DNA of 64,000 bases, from the NCBI GenBank assembly GCA_030446625.1, contig JAUJMY010000006.1:34036-98035 (forward strand). The letters run 5' to 3'. This stretch comes from Gaiellaceae bacterium (GTDB taxonomy: Bacteria > Actinomycetota > Thermoleophilia > Gaiellales > Gaiellaceae). Positions 48,203 to 60,325 of the stretch are shown here, one piece after another. The translations under genes were made by a program, and so were the position numbers. Position 1 is the first letter of the stretch, and every line of letters starts with the position of its first letter. Under the pieces are notes generated by a model, which was not told the origin of the DNA, searched no databases, and was given only the letters and a program-made list of their open reading frames with translations.

Positions 48203-48287
48203 GCAAGGACGCAGGGAGTGCGCGGGCCAGAAGGCCCGGGTGCGACCGATGACGCCGCATGGCGCCGCGTGCACGCGGGCGAGGCGC
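48203..48287 (-). repeat. Structured intergenic element, copy A (rplE-rpsN gap)
   Basis: In plus-strand notation this copy begins GCAAGGACGCAGGG (48203-48216), has the hairpin CGGGCC-AGAA-GGCCCG (48223-48238), then GACGCCGCA and a GCGAGGCGC end. It aligns with copy B at 49692-49775 in 66 of 85 columns, counted by hand, including a C-G to T-A exchange that keeps the hairpin paired. It would be transcribed within the spc operon. Confidence 0.7.
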
Positions 48288-48313
48288 CGCCGAGCGTTGT
48301 CAGGTGAGCCACG

Positions 48314-48895
48314 TTACTGCTCCCTTCTCTCGCCGGCGAACGGGAGGCCGAGCCCGCGCAGGAGCGCGCGCGCCTCCTCGTCCGTCTGCGCGGTGGTCGT
48401 GATGGTGACGTCGAGGCCGCGGACCTGCTGGACGTCGTCGTAGTCGATCTCGGGGAAGATGATCTGCTCGCGGATCCCGAGCGAGTAGTTCCCGCGCCCG
48501 TCGAACGAGTCGGGGTTCAGGCCGCGGAAGTCGCGAATCCGCGGGAGCGCGATCGAGACCAGCCGGTCGAGGAACTCGTACATCCGCGCGCCCCGCAGCG
48601 TGACCTTCGCGCCCACGGGCATCCCCTCGCGGAGCTTGAACGCCGCGATCGACTTCCGGGCGCGCCTAACCTGCGCCCGCTGCCCCGCGATCGTCGACAG
48701 CTCCTCGACCGCCGAGTCGAGCTGCTTCGCGTCGGTCTTCGCCTCGCCGACGCCCATGTTCAGCGTGATCTTCTCGACGCGCGGCACCTGCATGACCGAC
48801 GAGAGCCCGAGCTCCTCCTGCAGGCGGGCGCGCAGCTCCTGCTCGTACAGGGCCTTGAGCCGCGGCGCGTAGCCGTTCCGAGTCGCGGTAGCCAC
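48314..48895 (-). CDS. rplE: 50S ribosomal protein L5
   Basis: L5 binds 5S rRNA and forms a bridge to the 30S head. GTG 48895 gives 193 residues with [57 protein letters not shown] and [11 protein letters not shown]. The start shares one base with the rplX stop (TAGTG). The 3' side is the gap with structured element A. Confidence 0.97.
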   Translation of the reverse strand: MATATRNGYAPRLKALYEQELRARLQEELGLSSVMQVPRVEKITLNMGVGEAKTDAKQLDSAVEELSTIAGQRAQVRRARKSIAAFKLREGMPVGAKVTLRGARMYEFLDRLVSIALPRIRDFRGLNPDSFDGRGNYSLGIREQIIFPEIDYDDVQQVRGLDVTITTTAQTDEEARALLRGLGLPFAGERREQ

Positions 48896-49254
48896 TAGCG
48901 GTCGATCTCCTGGCCGCAGTCCTGGCGCTTGCACACGCGCACGCGCACGGCCCCGCCCTTGCTCTCCTTCGCCGTGATCCCGATGCGCGTCGGGCGCTTG
49001 CACGTCGGGCAGACGATCATCACGTTCCCCACCGGGAGCGGCGCGGGCTTGGAGATCACGCCGCCGGGCTCGATCTGCGGCCCTGCCGTCCGCGTCGTGT
49101 TGCGGACCGGACGCGGCTTCGTGTGCCGCTTGACGACGTTCAGGTTCTCGACGACCACCCGCCGCTCGTCGGGCCGCGCCTCGAGGACGCGTCCCTGCTT
49201 GCCGCGGTCCTTGCCGCTCAAAATCTGGACGAGGTCGCCCTTCTTGATGCGCAT
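48895..49254 (-). CDS. rplX: 50S ribosomal protein L24
   Basis: L24 starts 50S assembly at the 5' end of 23S rRNA. ATG 49254, preceded by TAGGAGC, gives 119 residues with the KOW motif [21 protein letters not shown] and [15 protein letters not shown]. The C-terminal part carries a four-cysteine ribbon ([18 protein letters not shown]), a form known in several phyla. An alternative GTG at 49269 overlaps the rplN stop. Confidence 0.96.
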   Translation of the reverse strand: MRIKKGDLVQILSGKDRGKQGRVLEARPDERRVVVENLNVVKRHTKPRPVRNTTRTAGPQIEPGGVISKPAPLPVGNVMIVCPTCKRPTRIGITAKESKGGAVRVRVCKRQDCGQEIDR

Positions 49255-49268
49255 TGCTCCTACAGCCA

Positions 49269-49637
49269 CTACAGAACCTCCGGGGCCAAGCTGACGATCT
49301 TCATGAAGTTCTTCTCGCGCAGCTCGCGCGCGACGGGGCCGAAGATGCGCGTCCCGCGCGGGTTGTTCGCGTTGTCGATGATCACCGCGGCGTTCTCGTC
49401 GAACGAGATCAGCGTGCCGTCGTTGCGCCCGTACGCCTTCTTCGTGCGCACGACGACGGCCTTGACGACCTCGCCCTTCTTGATCGCGCCCTGCGGCGTC
49501 GCCGCCTTCACGGTACCGACGATCACGTCGCCGACGCGCGCGTAGCGGCGTTTCGAGCCTCCCATCACGCGGATGCAGAGCAGCTCGCGGGCGCCGGTGT
49601 TGTCGGCGACGCGCAGTCGTGACTCGCTCTGGATCAT
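49269..49637 (-). CDS. rplN: 50S ribosomal protein L14
   Basis: The 122-residue protein is highly conserved: [49 protein letters not shown] and [21 protein letters not shown] with the [21 protein letters not shown] end. It interacts with L19 at the subunit interface. A 160-base gap with structured element B separates it from rpsQ. Confidence 0.97.
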   Translation of the reverse strand: MIQSESRLRVADNTGARELLCIRVMGGSKRRYARVGDVIVGTVKAATPQGAIKKGEVVKAVVVRTKKAYGRNDGTLISFDENAAVIIDNANNPRGTRIFGPVARELREKNFMKIVSLAPEVL

Positions 49638-49691
49638 CGGTGATCCTCGCGGTAGCGGTTTCGCGCGTCTCGCGGGTGAGGCGCAAGCAGT

Positions 49692-49775
49692 GCAAGGACG
49701 CAGGGCGCGCTCGGGCTAGTGAGCCCGGGCGCGCCCGAGGACGCAGCAATGCGCCGCGCATCGCGCGCGAGACGC
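49692..49775 (-). repeat. Structured intergenic element, copy B (rpsQ-rplN gap)
   Basis: The plus-strand sequence begins GCAAGGACGCAGGG (49692-49705). A strong stem follows: GGGCGCGC pairs with GCGCGCCC (49703-49710 with 49729-49736) outside CGGGCT-AGTG-AGCCCG (49712-49727). The end is GACGCAGCA and GCGAGACGC. It is a paralogue of copy A, 1.5 kb away in the same operon. Confidence 0.75.
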
Positions 49776-49797
49776 GCTCTAACTGTTGCCGGGAGGA

Positions 49798-50616
49798 TCA
49801 CCTAGCTTGCTCCAACACTTCTGCGAGGCGCCATGTCTTCGTCTTCGAGAGCGGGCGCGTCTCGACGATCCGGACGACGTCGCCGACGTGCGCGCGGTTC
49901 TGCTCGTCGTGCGCGTGGAACTTCGTGGAGCGCCTGACGACCTTCTTGTACTTCGGGTGCGCCTTCACCGTGTCGACCGAGACGACGATCGTCTTGTCCA
50001 TCGCGTCGGAGACGACGACGCCGCGCCGCTCCTGCCGCCGACCGCGGTCCGCCTCGGGCTTCGGCAGTCGCACGATCGGCCTGCGCTCGGCCGGCCTCTC
50101 GCGCTTCGGCTTGGAGCGCTGCGGGCGCAGCGCGCGCGGGAGACGCTTCCTCTTCCGCTTCGGCTCAGGCGCGGCCGGTGCGTCCGCGGCAGCCGGCTCG
50201 TCGCCCGGAGCGTCGCCGTCCGCGGCCGGAGCCGGCGCCTCCTCCACGACCTCGTCCGCCGCGGCCTCCTCGGCGGCGGTCGCCTCGGCGACCGGCGCCT
50301 CCTCCACGACCTGATCCGCCTCGGGCTCGGGCGCAGGCGCCTCGGCCACGGGCTCGGCGACCGCAGCCTCGTCCGGCTGCGCGGCCGGCTCATCCGGGGC
50401 AGGCGTGTCGACGGCGGGCTCCGGCTCGTCCATCGGCTCCGCTGCCGGCACGTCGGGCGTGCTGGCCGGCGGGTTCACCTCGGCCTCCGGCGCGACATCG
50501 GCCTCGGCGGCCGGCTCCTCCGACATCACGCGGTCCGCGACCGCGCTCTCGTCGGCCGCGCGCGGCTCATCGAGCACGTCCTCCTCGACGTTCTCGTTCT
50601 GCGTCTCGTCGGCCAC
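49798..50616 (-). CDS. rpsQ: 30S ribosomal protein S17 with a long N-terminal extension
   Basis: The C-terminal 80 or so residues are canonical S17 ([62 protein letters not shown]). Before them stands an extension of about 190 residues. Residues 1-150 are Ala/Glu/Pro/Asp-rich and strongly acidic, followed by a basic stretch ([21 protein letters not shown]). Ordinary S17 is 80-110 residues. The whole 272-residue frame is open, has normal codon bias, starts with ATG and begins 2 bases after rpmC, so the extension appears genuine. Its role is unknown. Confidence 0.93.
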   Translation of the reverse strand: MADETQNENVEEDVLDEPRAADESAVADRVMSEEPAAEADVAPEAEVNPPASTPDVPAAEPMDEPEPAVDTPAPDEPAAQPDEAAVAEPVAEAPAPEPEADQVVEEAPVAEATAAEEAAADEVVEEAPAPAADGDAPGDEPAAADAPAAPEPKRKRKRLPRALRPQRSKPKRERPAERRPIVRLPKPEADRGRRQERRGVVVSDAMDKTIVVSVDTVKAHPKYKKVVRRSTKFHAHDEQNRAHVGDVVRIVETRPLSKTKTWRLAEVLEQAR

Positions 50617-50618
50617 CG

Positions 50619-50822
50619 CTACCTCCGCTCCAGCGTCGAATCGCGCTCGTTCCGGACGGTGAGGATGCGCCCGATCTCGCGCTTGGCCAGCCGGACGCGC
50701 GCGGAGTTCTCCAGCGCGCCCGTCGCCGACTGGAAGCGCAGGTTGAAGAGCTCCTGGCGCGTGTCGTGGAGCTTCTGCTCCAGCTCGTCGTTGCTCAGGT
50801 CCCGCAGCTGCCTAGCTCTCAA
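50619..50822 (-). CDS. rpmC: 50S ribosomal protein L29
   Basis: The 67-residue helical protein has [33 protein letters not shown] and [14 protein letters not shown], matching L29, which sits by the polypeptide exit and binds trigger factor and SRP. It overlaps the rplP end by 11 bases and lies 2 bases before rpsQ. Confidence 0.96.
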   Translation of the reverse strand: MRARQLRDLSNDELEQKLHDTRQELFNLRFQSATGALENSARVRLAKREIGRILTVRNERDSTLERR

Positions 50823-51237
50823 AGAGATCAGCCTCCCGCTTCACGATCTTCGTCTTCACCGCGAGCTTCGTTCCGGCGAGCCGCAGCGCCTCACGCGCGA
50901 GGGGCTCGGGCACGCCGGCGAGCTCGAACATCACGCGCCCGGGCTTGATGACCGCGACCCAGTGCTCGGGCGAGCCCTTCCCGGAGCCCATGCGCGTCTC
51001 GGCCGGCTTCTGCGTCACCGACTTGTCGGGGAAGACGTTGATCCAGACCTTCCCGCCGCGCTTGATCTTGCGCGTCATCGCGATACGCGCGGCCTCGATC
51101 TGGCGGTTCGTGATCCACCCGTCCTCGAGCGCCTTCAGCCCGTAGTCGCCGAACTGGACCAGCGTCTGTCCCTTCGCGGTGCCGGCGCGACGGCCGCGAT
51201 GGACCTTGCGGAACTTCGTCTTCCGGGGTAGGAGCAC
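50812..51237 (-). CDS. rplP: 50S ribosomal protein L16
   Basis: L16 organises the A-site tRNA binding region. GTG 51237 gives 141 residues with [44 protein letters not shown] and [32 protein letters not shown], in short segments typical of L16. The start overlaps the rpsC stop (TAGTG). The end overlaps rpmC by 11 bases. Confidence 0.97.
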   Translation of the reverse strand: MLLPRKTKFRKVHRGRRAGTAKGQTLVQFGDYGLKALEDGWITNRQIEAARIAMTRKIKRGGKVWINVFPDKSVTQKPAETRMGSGKGSPEHWVAVIKPGRVMFELAGVPEPLAREALRLAGTKLAVKTKIVKREADLFES

Positions 51238-52324
51238 TAGCTGCGTCCCTTCTTGCCGCCCTGGCCGCCCGAGCCCTCGCCGCCGGTCTTCTCCTGCCCG
51301 GGGTCGCCGGACTGGTCGAGCTTCGTCGGGTCCTCGTGCATCTGCTTCTGCGTCGTCGTGTCGGAGCGTCGGCGACCGCCTGCGGCGTGGTCTCGACCTC
51401 CGGCTCGATGACGGGCAGCTCGCGGCCCTCGGCGGTGACGCCGCTCTCGTCCGTGCGCGGGCTCTCGACGTTGTCCTGCCGCGCGCGCGGTCGCGCGCGC
51501 CCGGACGCGTCCCGGGCCGCCCGGGGCGCCGCCGGGGCGCCGCTTCCGCACCGGCCCGAGCCCTTCGCGGTCCTGCTGGCGGTTCCGGCCGCTCTCGCGC
51601 GACGCGCCGAGGCCCTCCGCCTGGCCGCCGCGCCTCCGGCGCGCCTGATCCTGGTCGCCGAGCCGGTTCTCCTTGCCGGTGACGCTCTCGTAGCCCTCCG
51701 GCATGATCTCGCCCTTGTTGATCCAGACCTTCACGCCGATCCGGCCGAAGGTCGTCCGCGCCTCGGTGAAGCCGTAGTCGATGTCCGCGCGGATCGTGTG
51801 CAGCGGGACGCGCCCCTCCGAGTAGCTCTCGCTGCGGCTCATCTCGCCGCCGCCGAGGCGCCCGCCGCACTGGATGCGGATCCCCTGCGCGCCGGAGCGG
51901 ATCGCGGAGGCGAGGGCGCGCTTCATCGCGCGGCGGAAGCTGACCCGGTTCTGCAGCTGCTCCGCGATCGACTGCGCGACGAGCTTCGCGTCGAGCTCGG
52001 GCGCTTGATCTCGTTGATGTTGATGTGGACGTTCTTCTGGGTCATCGCGTGCAGCTCTTTGCGCAGCGCGTCGACCTCGACGCCGGACTTGCCGATCACG
52101 ATCCCGGGGCGCGCGGTGTAGATGTCGACGGTCACGCGCTGCTTGTCCTTGCGGATCAGGATGTCCGACAGGCCCGCGTGAGCGAGCTTCGCGTAGATGT
52201 GGTCGCGGATCTTGACGTCCTCGAGGACGTAGCCCGCGACATCCTTCTTGCCCGTGTACCAGTTGGACTTCCAGTCGTGGATGACGCCGACGCGCATCCC
52301 GCCCGGGTGGATCTTCTGGCCCAT
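51237..52324 (-). CDS. rpsC: 30S ribosomal protein S3 with long C-terminal tail; frame broken at 51999-52001
   Basis: The N-terminal KH domain ([38 protein letters not shown]) reads to INEIKRP, then breaks. The C-terminal domain continues in another frame ([39 protein letters not shown]). One extra G in the GGG at 51999-52001 rejoins them. S3 is essential and has no other copy here, so this is almost certainly an assembly error. The tail beyond residue 215 is long and charged. A compensating pair of shifts near 51490 and 51370 may also exist, because the alternative frame there reads [19 protein letters not shown]. Confidence 0.93.
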
Positions 52325-52800
52325 TAGACGGCGGCCTCCTTCTTCTTCGCGGGTGTGCGTCGCCTCGGCTTCGGCGTTTCCTCGACCGGCGGCTCGGTGG
52401 TCTGCGCCGGTGCCGCAGCGCGCGGGCGCGGCGGGCGCCGCGAGCGCGGATCGGCGGCGAGCTTCAGGGTGATGTGGCAGGTCCGCTTGCGGATGCGCGC
52501 GACGCGGCCGCGCGCGCGGGCGCGCCAGCGCTTGACGGTCGGGCCTTCGTCGGCGTACGCGGCGAGGACGATCAGGTCGTCGCCCGCGAGGTTGTGGTTC
52601 GCCTCGGCGTTGGCGACGGCCGAGCGGAGTACCTTCTCGACGTCGCGCGCGACCGCGCGCTGCGTGAACGCGAGCACCGTGCGCGCTTCGGGCACGCTGC
52701 GCCCGCGGATGTGCTCGAGCACGATCCGCGCCTTGCGCGCCGACGAGCGGACGTACTTCGCCTCCGCGCGCACTTCCTGCCGTGTCTCCGGGGTGCTCAC
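52324..52800 (-). CDS. rplV: 50S ribosomal protein L22 with basic C-terminal tail
   Basis: L22 lines the exit tunnel. The 158 residues have [42 protein letters not shown] and [18 protein letters not shown] with the tunnel beta-hairpin. The last 40 or so residues ([29 protein letters not shown]) are an extension. It shares a base with rpsC and abuts rpsS. Confidence 0.96.
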   Translation of the reverse strand: MSTPETRQEVRAEAKYVRSSARKARIVLEHIRGRSVPEARTVLAFTQRAVARDVEKVLRSAVANAEANHNLAGDDLIVLAAYADEGPTVKRWRARARGRVARIRKRTCHITLKLAADPRSRRPPRPRAAAPAQTTEPPVEETPKPRRRTPAKKKEAAV

Positions 52801-53081
52801 TACCGCCTCTTCACCTGTGCCTGCCGGTCGCCCGCGTGACCGCGGAACATGCGGGTGGGCGCGAACTCGCCGAGCTTGTGCCCGACCCTCGACTCGGAGA
52901 CGAAGACGGGCACGTGCTTGCGGCCGTCGTGGACCGCGATCGTGTGGCCGACCATCTCCGGGTAGATGGTCGACGCGCGCGACCAGGTGCGGATCATCCG
53001 CTTCGACCCGGAGGCGTTCATCTCCTCGATCCGGCCCATCAGTCGCTCCTCGACGAACGGAGCCCTGTCGCGACGACTCAC
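52800..53081 (-). CDS. rpsS: 30S ribosomal protein S19
   Basis: GTG 53081 gives 93 residues with [48 protein letters not shown] and [17 protein letters not shown], the S19 head protein pattern. The start overlaps the rplB stop (GTGA). Length is normal. Confidence 0.96.
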   Translation of the reverse strand: MSRRDRAPFVEERLMGRIEEMNASGSKRMIRTWSRASTIYPEMVGHTIAVHDGRKHVPVFVSESRVGHKLGEFAPTRMFRGHAGDRQAQVKRR

Positions 53082-53920
53082 CGCTTCTCCTTCCCGCGGC
53101 GGCGGCCGCGGACGATCAACTTGTCCGACTCCTTGTGCTTGCGCCGCGTTCGCTTGCCGAGCGTCGGCACGCCCCACGGCGTCACCGGATGCCGGCCGCC
53201 CTTGGACTTCCCCTCGCCGCCGCCGTGCGGGTGGTCGACCGGGTTCATCGCGGAGCCGCGCACGGCCGGCCGCTTGCCCTGCCAGCGACTGCGCCCGGCC
53301 TTGCCGCCCGTGATGTTCTCGTGGTCGCTGTTCCCGACCTGGCCGACGGTCGCGCGGCACGTCAGCGGCACGCGGCGCATCTCGCCCGACGGGAGGCGGA
53401 GGACGCCGTAGCCGTCGTCCTTCGCGACGAGCTGGACGCCGGAGCCGGCGCTGCGCGCCATCTTCCCGCCCTGGCCCGGCTTCAGCTCGACGTTGTGGAC
53501 GAGCGTGCCCGTAGGGATGTTCTCGAGCGGGAGCGCGTTCCCGGGCTTGATGTCCGCGCCCGGCCCGGACTCGACGAGCGCCCCCACCCGCACGCGTGCC
53601 GGCGCGAGGATGTAGGCCTTCGCGCCGTCGGCGTAGTGGAGCAGCGCGATCCGCGCGGAGCGGTTCGGGTCGTACTCGATCGCCGCCACCTTCGCGGGCA
53701 CGCCGTCCTTCGTGCGCTTGAAGTCGATCACGCGATAGCGGCGCTTGTGGCCGCCGCCCTGGTGGCGCGTCGTGATCCGCCCGTTGTTGTTGCGGCCGCC
53801 CGTCTTCTTGACGGGCTCGAGCAGGCTCTTCTCGGGCTTCTTCTTCGAGACGTCCTCGAAGCCCGACACGGTCATGAAGCGGCGGCCGGGGCTGGTGGGC
53901 TTGAACTTGCGCAGCGGCAT
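53078..53920 (-). CDS. rplB: 50S ribosomal protein L2
   Basis: L2 is needed for subunit joining and peptidyl transfer. The 280 residues have [61 protein letters not shown] and the catalytic-region signature [18 protein letters not shown], all conserved. It lies between rplW and rpsS with shared bases at both ends. Confidence 0.97.
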   Translation of the reverse strand: MPLRKFKPTSPGRRFMTVSGFEDVSKKKPEKSLLEPVKKTGGRNNNGRITTRHQGGGHKRRYRVIDFKRTKDGVPAKVAAIEYDPNRSARIALLHYADGAKAYILAPARVRVGALVESGPGADIKPGNALPLENIPTGTLVHNVELKPGQGGKMARSAGSGVQLVAKDDGYGVLRLPSGEMRRVPLTCRATVGQVGNSDHENITGGKAGRSRWQGKRPAVRGSAMNPVDHPHGGGEGKSKGGRHPVTPWGVPTLGKRTRRKHKESDKLIVRGRRRGKEKR

Positions 53921-54216
53921 CAGACTTGTGCCCCCTGGAAGATCTCGATCGTGTCACCCTCGCGCAGCTGCACGACGGCCTTCTTCCAGCCGGGCCGGCG
54001 GCCGCGGAAGAGACCGCGCCGCTTCGGCTTCGACTGGACCTTGGAGATGTTCACCGACTGCACGCGGACGTCGAAGAGCTCCTCGACGGCCTGGCGAACC
54101 TGCGTCTTGTGGGCGTCCTGGTGCACCTTGAACGTGTACTTGCGGTCCGTGATCAGGCTGTAGCTCTTCTCGGAGACCACGGGCGCGAGCAGGACCTCGT
54201 TGGGATGAAGGCTCAT
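53920..54216 (-). CDS. rplW: 50S ribosomal protein L23
   Basis: ATG 54216 gives 98 residues with [40 protein letters not shown] in overlapping parts and [20 protein letters not shown], the exit-site L23 pattern. A 20-residue upstream in-frame extension is not family-like and was not used. An 82-base gap separates it from rplD. Confidence 0.95.
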   Translation of the reverse strand: MSLHPNEVLLAPVVSEKSYSLITDRKYTFKVHQDAHKTQVRQAVEELFDVRVQSVNISKVQSKPKRRGLFRGRRPGWKKAVVQLREGDTIEIFQGAQV

Positions 54217-54298
54217 ACGCTCACCTGCAACTTCAGCGGCGAACACGCCGGAACGACGCTCTGCAAGTACGGCCAAACGGGACGCGGAGCGTGCAGGC

Positions 54299-54928
54299 TC
54301 ATCGTGCGCGCCCCTGCACGTCTTCGAGGGCCGCCTGGCTGACCAGCAGCGACCGCGCCCAGACGAGCGTCGCGACCTCGAGCTCCGCCGGAACCGTGAC
54401 GAGCACGCGCTCCAGGTTCCGGAAGGACTTCACGAGCGCCTCCTCGTCCTCGTGCGCCACGACGACGAGCGGCCGCTCCTTGCCCCACGCCTCGACGAGC
54501 GCCGCAGCGTCGCGGGTCGACGGCTCAGCGAACGCGCCGGCGTCGAGGACGCCGAGCGTTCCGGCCGACGCGTGGCTGGAGAGGGCGCCGCGCAGCGCTG
54601 CGCGCCGCGCCTTCCGGTTGACCTTCACTTCGAAGTTCCGCTGCCCGGGCGGGAACGCGACGCCGCCGCCCGTGAACTGCGGCGCGCGTGTGGTCCCCGC
54701 GCGCGCGCGACCGGTGCCCTTCTGACGCCACGGCTTCGCGCGCCCGCCGGAGACGAGCCCGCGGCTCTTCGCGCCGCGTGTCCCGGCGCGCTGCGCGTTC
54801 AGCTCCGCCCGCACGGTCTCGTGGAGGAGGTGCGGCTTCACGTCCGCGCCGAAGATCGCCTGGTCGAGCGAGGCGTCGCCCGCCGGCTTGCCGGCCGCGT
54901 CGAGAAGCGGTGCGCTCGCAGCCGGCAT
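54299..54928 (-). CDS. rplD: 50S ribosomal protein L4
   Basis: L4 reaches the exit tunnel and represses the S10 operon in gamma-proteobacteria. The 209 residues have RAGTRGAKSRGLVSGGRAKPWRQKGTGRARAGTTRAPQFTGG in pieces, the tunnel loop signature, and RNLERVLVTVPAELEV. The start shares its ATG region with the rplC stop. Confidence 0.95.
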   Translation of the reverse strand: MPAASAPLLDAAGKPAGDASLDQAIFGADVKPHLLHETVRAELNAQRAGTRGAKSRGLVSGGRAKPWRQKGTGRARAGTTRAPQFTGGGVAFPPGQRNFEVKVNRKARRAALRGALSSHASAGTLGVLDAGAFAEPSTRDAAALVEAWGKERPLVVVAHEDEEALVKSFRNLERVLVTVPAELEVATLVWARSLLVSQAALEDVQGRAR

Positions 54929-55548
54929 CAGCGGCTCTCCTCGCGGACCTCGACGAAGCCGTTCTTCGGGCCCGGCACAGCGCCCTTCACGAGCAGCAGG
55001 TTCCGTTCCGGATCGACCTCGTGCACGGTCAGCCCGACCTGGGTCGCGCGCTTGCCGCCCATCCGGCCGGCCATGCGGACGCCCTTGAACACGCGCGACG
55101 GCGTCGCCGACGCGCCGATCGATCCAGGCTGGCGGATGTTGTGCGAGCCGTGCGTCTTGGGGCCGCGCTTGAAGTTGTGCCGCTTGATCGTGCCGGCGAA
55201 GCCCTTCCCGATCGAGACCCCGGAGACCTTGACGCGGTCGCCGGGCGCGAACGCCTCGACGGTCACCGCCTCGCCGACCTGGAGCTCGCTGCCGCCGCGC
55301 AACTCGACGAGGTGCCGGTGGGCGCCCGCCTCCGCCTTCTTCAGGTGCCCGAGCTCCGCACGCGTGATCTTGCGCTCCGGGACGGGGTCGTACGCCAGCT
55401 GGACGGCCTCGTAGCCGTCCGTCGCCGCCGTCTTCACCTGGACGACCGGGCACGGGCCCGCCTCGATCACGGTCACGGGCGTCACCGATCCCGTCTCGGG
55501 ATCGAAGAGCTGGGTCATGCCCAGCTTCCTGCCGACGATGCCTTTCAT
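54928..55548 (-). CDS. rplC: 50S ribosomal protein L3
   Basis: L3 is an early-assembly protein close to the peptidyl transferase centre. The 206 residues have MKGIVGRKLGMTQLFDPETG, KVSGVSIGKGFAGTIKRHNF, GSHNIRQPGSIGASATPSRV and MAGRMGGKRATQVG, the standard loop including the Gln that is methylated in other bacteria. It lies 16 bases after rpsJ. Confidence 0.97.
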   Translation of the reverse strand: MKGIVGRKLGMTQLFDPETGSVTPVTVIEAGPCPVVQVKTAATDGYEAVQLAYDPVPERKITRAELGHLKKAEAGAHRHLVELRGGSELQVGEAVTVEAFAPGDRVKVSGVSIGKGFAGTIKRHNFKRGPKTHGSHNIRQPGSIGASATPSRVFKGVRMAGRMGGKRATQVGLTVHEVDPERNLLLVKGAVPGPKNGFVEVREESR

Positions 55549-55564
55549 CCCTGCGTCCTGCCCC

Positions 55565-55873
55565 CTAGAGCTTGATCTCGATGTCGACCCCGGCCGGGAG
55601 GTCGAGCCGCATCAGCGAGTCGACCGTCTTCGGCGTCGGGCTGTGGATGTCGATCAGGCGCTTGTGCGTGCGCATCTCGAAGTGCTCGCGCGAGTCCTTG
55701 TCCTTGAACGGGCTGCGGATCACGCAGTAGACGTTCTTCTCGGTGGGCAGGGGCACGGGACCGGTGATGGTCGCGCCGGTGCGGCTGGCCGTCTCGACGA
55801 TCGAGGCGGCCGACTTGTCCAGAGCCTGATGGTCGTAGCCCTTCAGGCGGATGCGGATCTTCGATTGCGGCAC
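55565..55873 (-). CDS. rpsJ: 30S ribosomal protein S10 (NusE)
   Basis: S10 serves in the 30S head and as NusE in antitermination. The 102 residues start with GTG and have [62 protein letters not shown] in overlapping parts, and the [13 protein letters not shown] end. It follows tuf by 76 bases that include a small hairpin (GCCC-TACG-GGC on the minus strand). Confidence 0.97.
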   Translation of the reverse strand: MPQSKIRIRLKGYDHQALDKSAASIVETASRTGATITGPVPLPTEKNVYCVIRSPFKDKDSREHFEMRTHKRLIDIHSPTPKTVDSLMRLDLPAGVDIEIKL

Positions 55874-55949
55874 CGGCGCGACGCCTCCTACTCTGATCGA
55901 CTGTTTGTGGGTTGAATTGCCTGCGTCAAGTAACTAAGGCCCGTAGGGC

Positions 55950-57140
<1,191 letters not shown>

Positions 57141-57164
57141 TCTCTCCTCCGGTCTCCTTCCGAG

Positions 57165-59255
<2,091 letters not shown>

Positions 59256-59266
59256 GCGTGCCTCCG

Positions 59267-59737
59267 CTACCAGCGGTAGTGCGCGAAGGCCTTGTTGGCC
59301 TGCGCCATCCGGTAGATGTCGTCCTTGCGCTTGAACGCGCCGCCCTGCTGGTTCAGCGCGTCGAGGATCTCGCCGGCGAGCTTCTCGTCCATGCCCTTCT
59401 CGCGCCGGTCGCGCGCGAACTGCACGAGCCAGCGCACGGCGAGCGTGCGCGCCCGGCGCTGGGGCACCTCGATCGGCACCTGGTAGTTCGACCCGCCGAC
59501 GCGGCGCGAGCGGACCTCGAGGACGGGCGTCACGGTCTTGATCGCCTGCTCGAGCACCTCGACCGGCGGGCGGCCCGTCTTCGTCCCGACGCTCTCGAGC
59601 GCGCCGTAGACGACGCTCTCGGCGACGCTCTTCTTGCCGTCGAGCATCACCTTGTTGATCACCTGCGTGACGAGTTGCGAGTTGTAGACCGGGTCCGGGT
59701 CCAGGGGCCGAACCGAGATCTCTGCGCGGCGCGGCAC
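59267..59737 (-). CDS. rpsG: 30S ribosomal protein S7
   Basis: S7 nucleates the 30S head and contacts E-site tRNA. The 156-residue protein has [72 protein letters not shown] in pieces and the [10 protein letters not shown] end. It lies 2 bases after rpsL and 11 before fusA. Confidence 0.97.
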   Translation of the reverse strand: MPRRAEISVRPLDPDPVYNSQLVTQVINKVMLDGKKSVAESVVYGALESVGTKTGRPPVEVLEQAIKTVTPVLEVRSRRVGGSNYQVPIEVPQRRARTLAVRWLVQFARDRREKGMDEKLAGEILDALNQQGGAFKRKDDIYRMAQANKAFAHYRW

Positions 59738-59739
59738 TG

Positions 59740-60111
59740 TTACCTCGCCTTCTTCGCGCCGTACTTCGAGCGGCCCTGCCGGCGGTCGGAGACGCCGGCG
59801 GTGTCGAGAGCGGCGCGGATGACGCGGTAGCGCAGGCCGGGGAGATCTGCGGGTCCGCCGCCGCGGACGAGCACGACGGAGTGCTCCTGGAGGTTGTGCC
59901 CCTCGCCCGGGATGTACGCCGTGACCTCGCTCGTGTTCGTCAGCCGGACGCGCGCGACCTTGCGTAGCGCCGAGTTCGGCTTGCGCGGCGTCACGGTGTA
60001 GACGCGCGTGCAGACGCCCCGCTTCTGGGGCGCGCCGCGGAGCGCAGGGGTCTTCGTCTTGCCCTTCGGCGAGACGCGTCCCTTGCGCACGAGTTGTTGG
60101 ATGGTCGGCAA
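59740..60111 (-). CDS. rpsL: 30S ribosomal protein S12 with Arg43 and Ala88
   Basis: S12 shapes the decoding centre. TTG 60111, preceded by GGGAG, gives 123 residues opening [30 protein letters not shown] places Arg at position 43 (M. tuberculosis numbering), where nearly all bacteria have Lys and where K43R confers streptomycin resistance. [15 protein letters not shown] has Ala at position 88, normally Lys and also a resistance site. The hydroxylatable Asp of DLPG remains. The codons (CGC, GCA) are clear in the sequence. It heads the str operon behind a promoter at 60179-60208. Confidence 0.97.
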   Translation of the reverse strand: MPTIQQLVRKGRVSPKGKTKTPALRGAPQKRGVCTRVYTVTPRKPNSALRKVARVRLTNTSEVTAYIPGEGHNLQEHSVVLVRGGGPADLPGLRYRVIRAALDTAGVSDRRQGRSKYGAKKAR

Positions 60112-60178
60112 ACGAACTCCCGATAGGCGCTCACACAACAACGGTCGGCGGGGCTGCGCCCTGCCAACCGGATCGCTG

Positions 60179-60208
60179 ATGGTAGCGGAAATCGGCGAGA
60201 GCCGTCAA
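60179..60208 (-). promoter_or_regulatory. Putative str operon promoter
   Basis: On the minus strand TTGACG (60208 to 60203), an 18-base spacer and TACCAT (60184 to 60179) form a vegetative-type promoter about 65 bases upstream of the rpsL TTG. Confidence 0.6.
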
Positions 60209-60313
60209 ACGGCGGAGGCCCGCATCCGGGAGCGGGCTCGCGGCCCGTTCCGGTGCGCGGGTGCGCGCACGTTTTATTGTTTTCGAGCCATAGCCACGGC
60301 GGCTCGCCCCGAC

Positions 60314-60319
60314 TACAGT
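60314..60319 (+). promoter_or_regulatory. Putative -10 box of a leaderless leader-peptide message
   Basis: TACAGT ends 6 bases before GTG 60326, the start of a 12-codon frame whose stop overlaps the diguanylate cyclase start. Confidence 0.45.
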
Positions 60320-60325
60320 CAGCAA

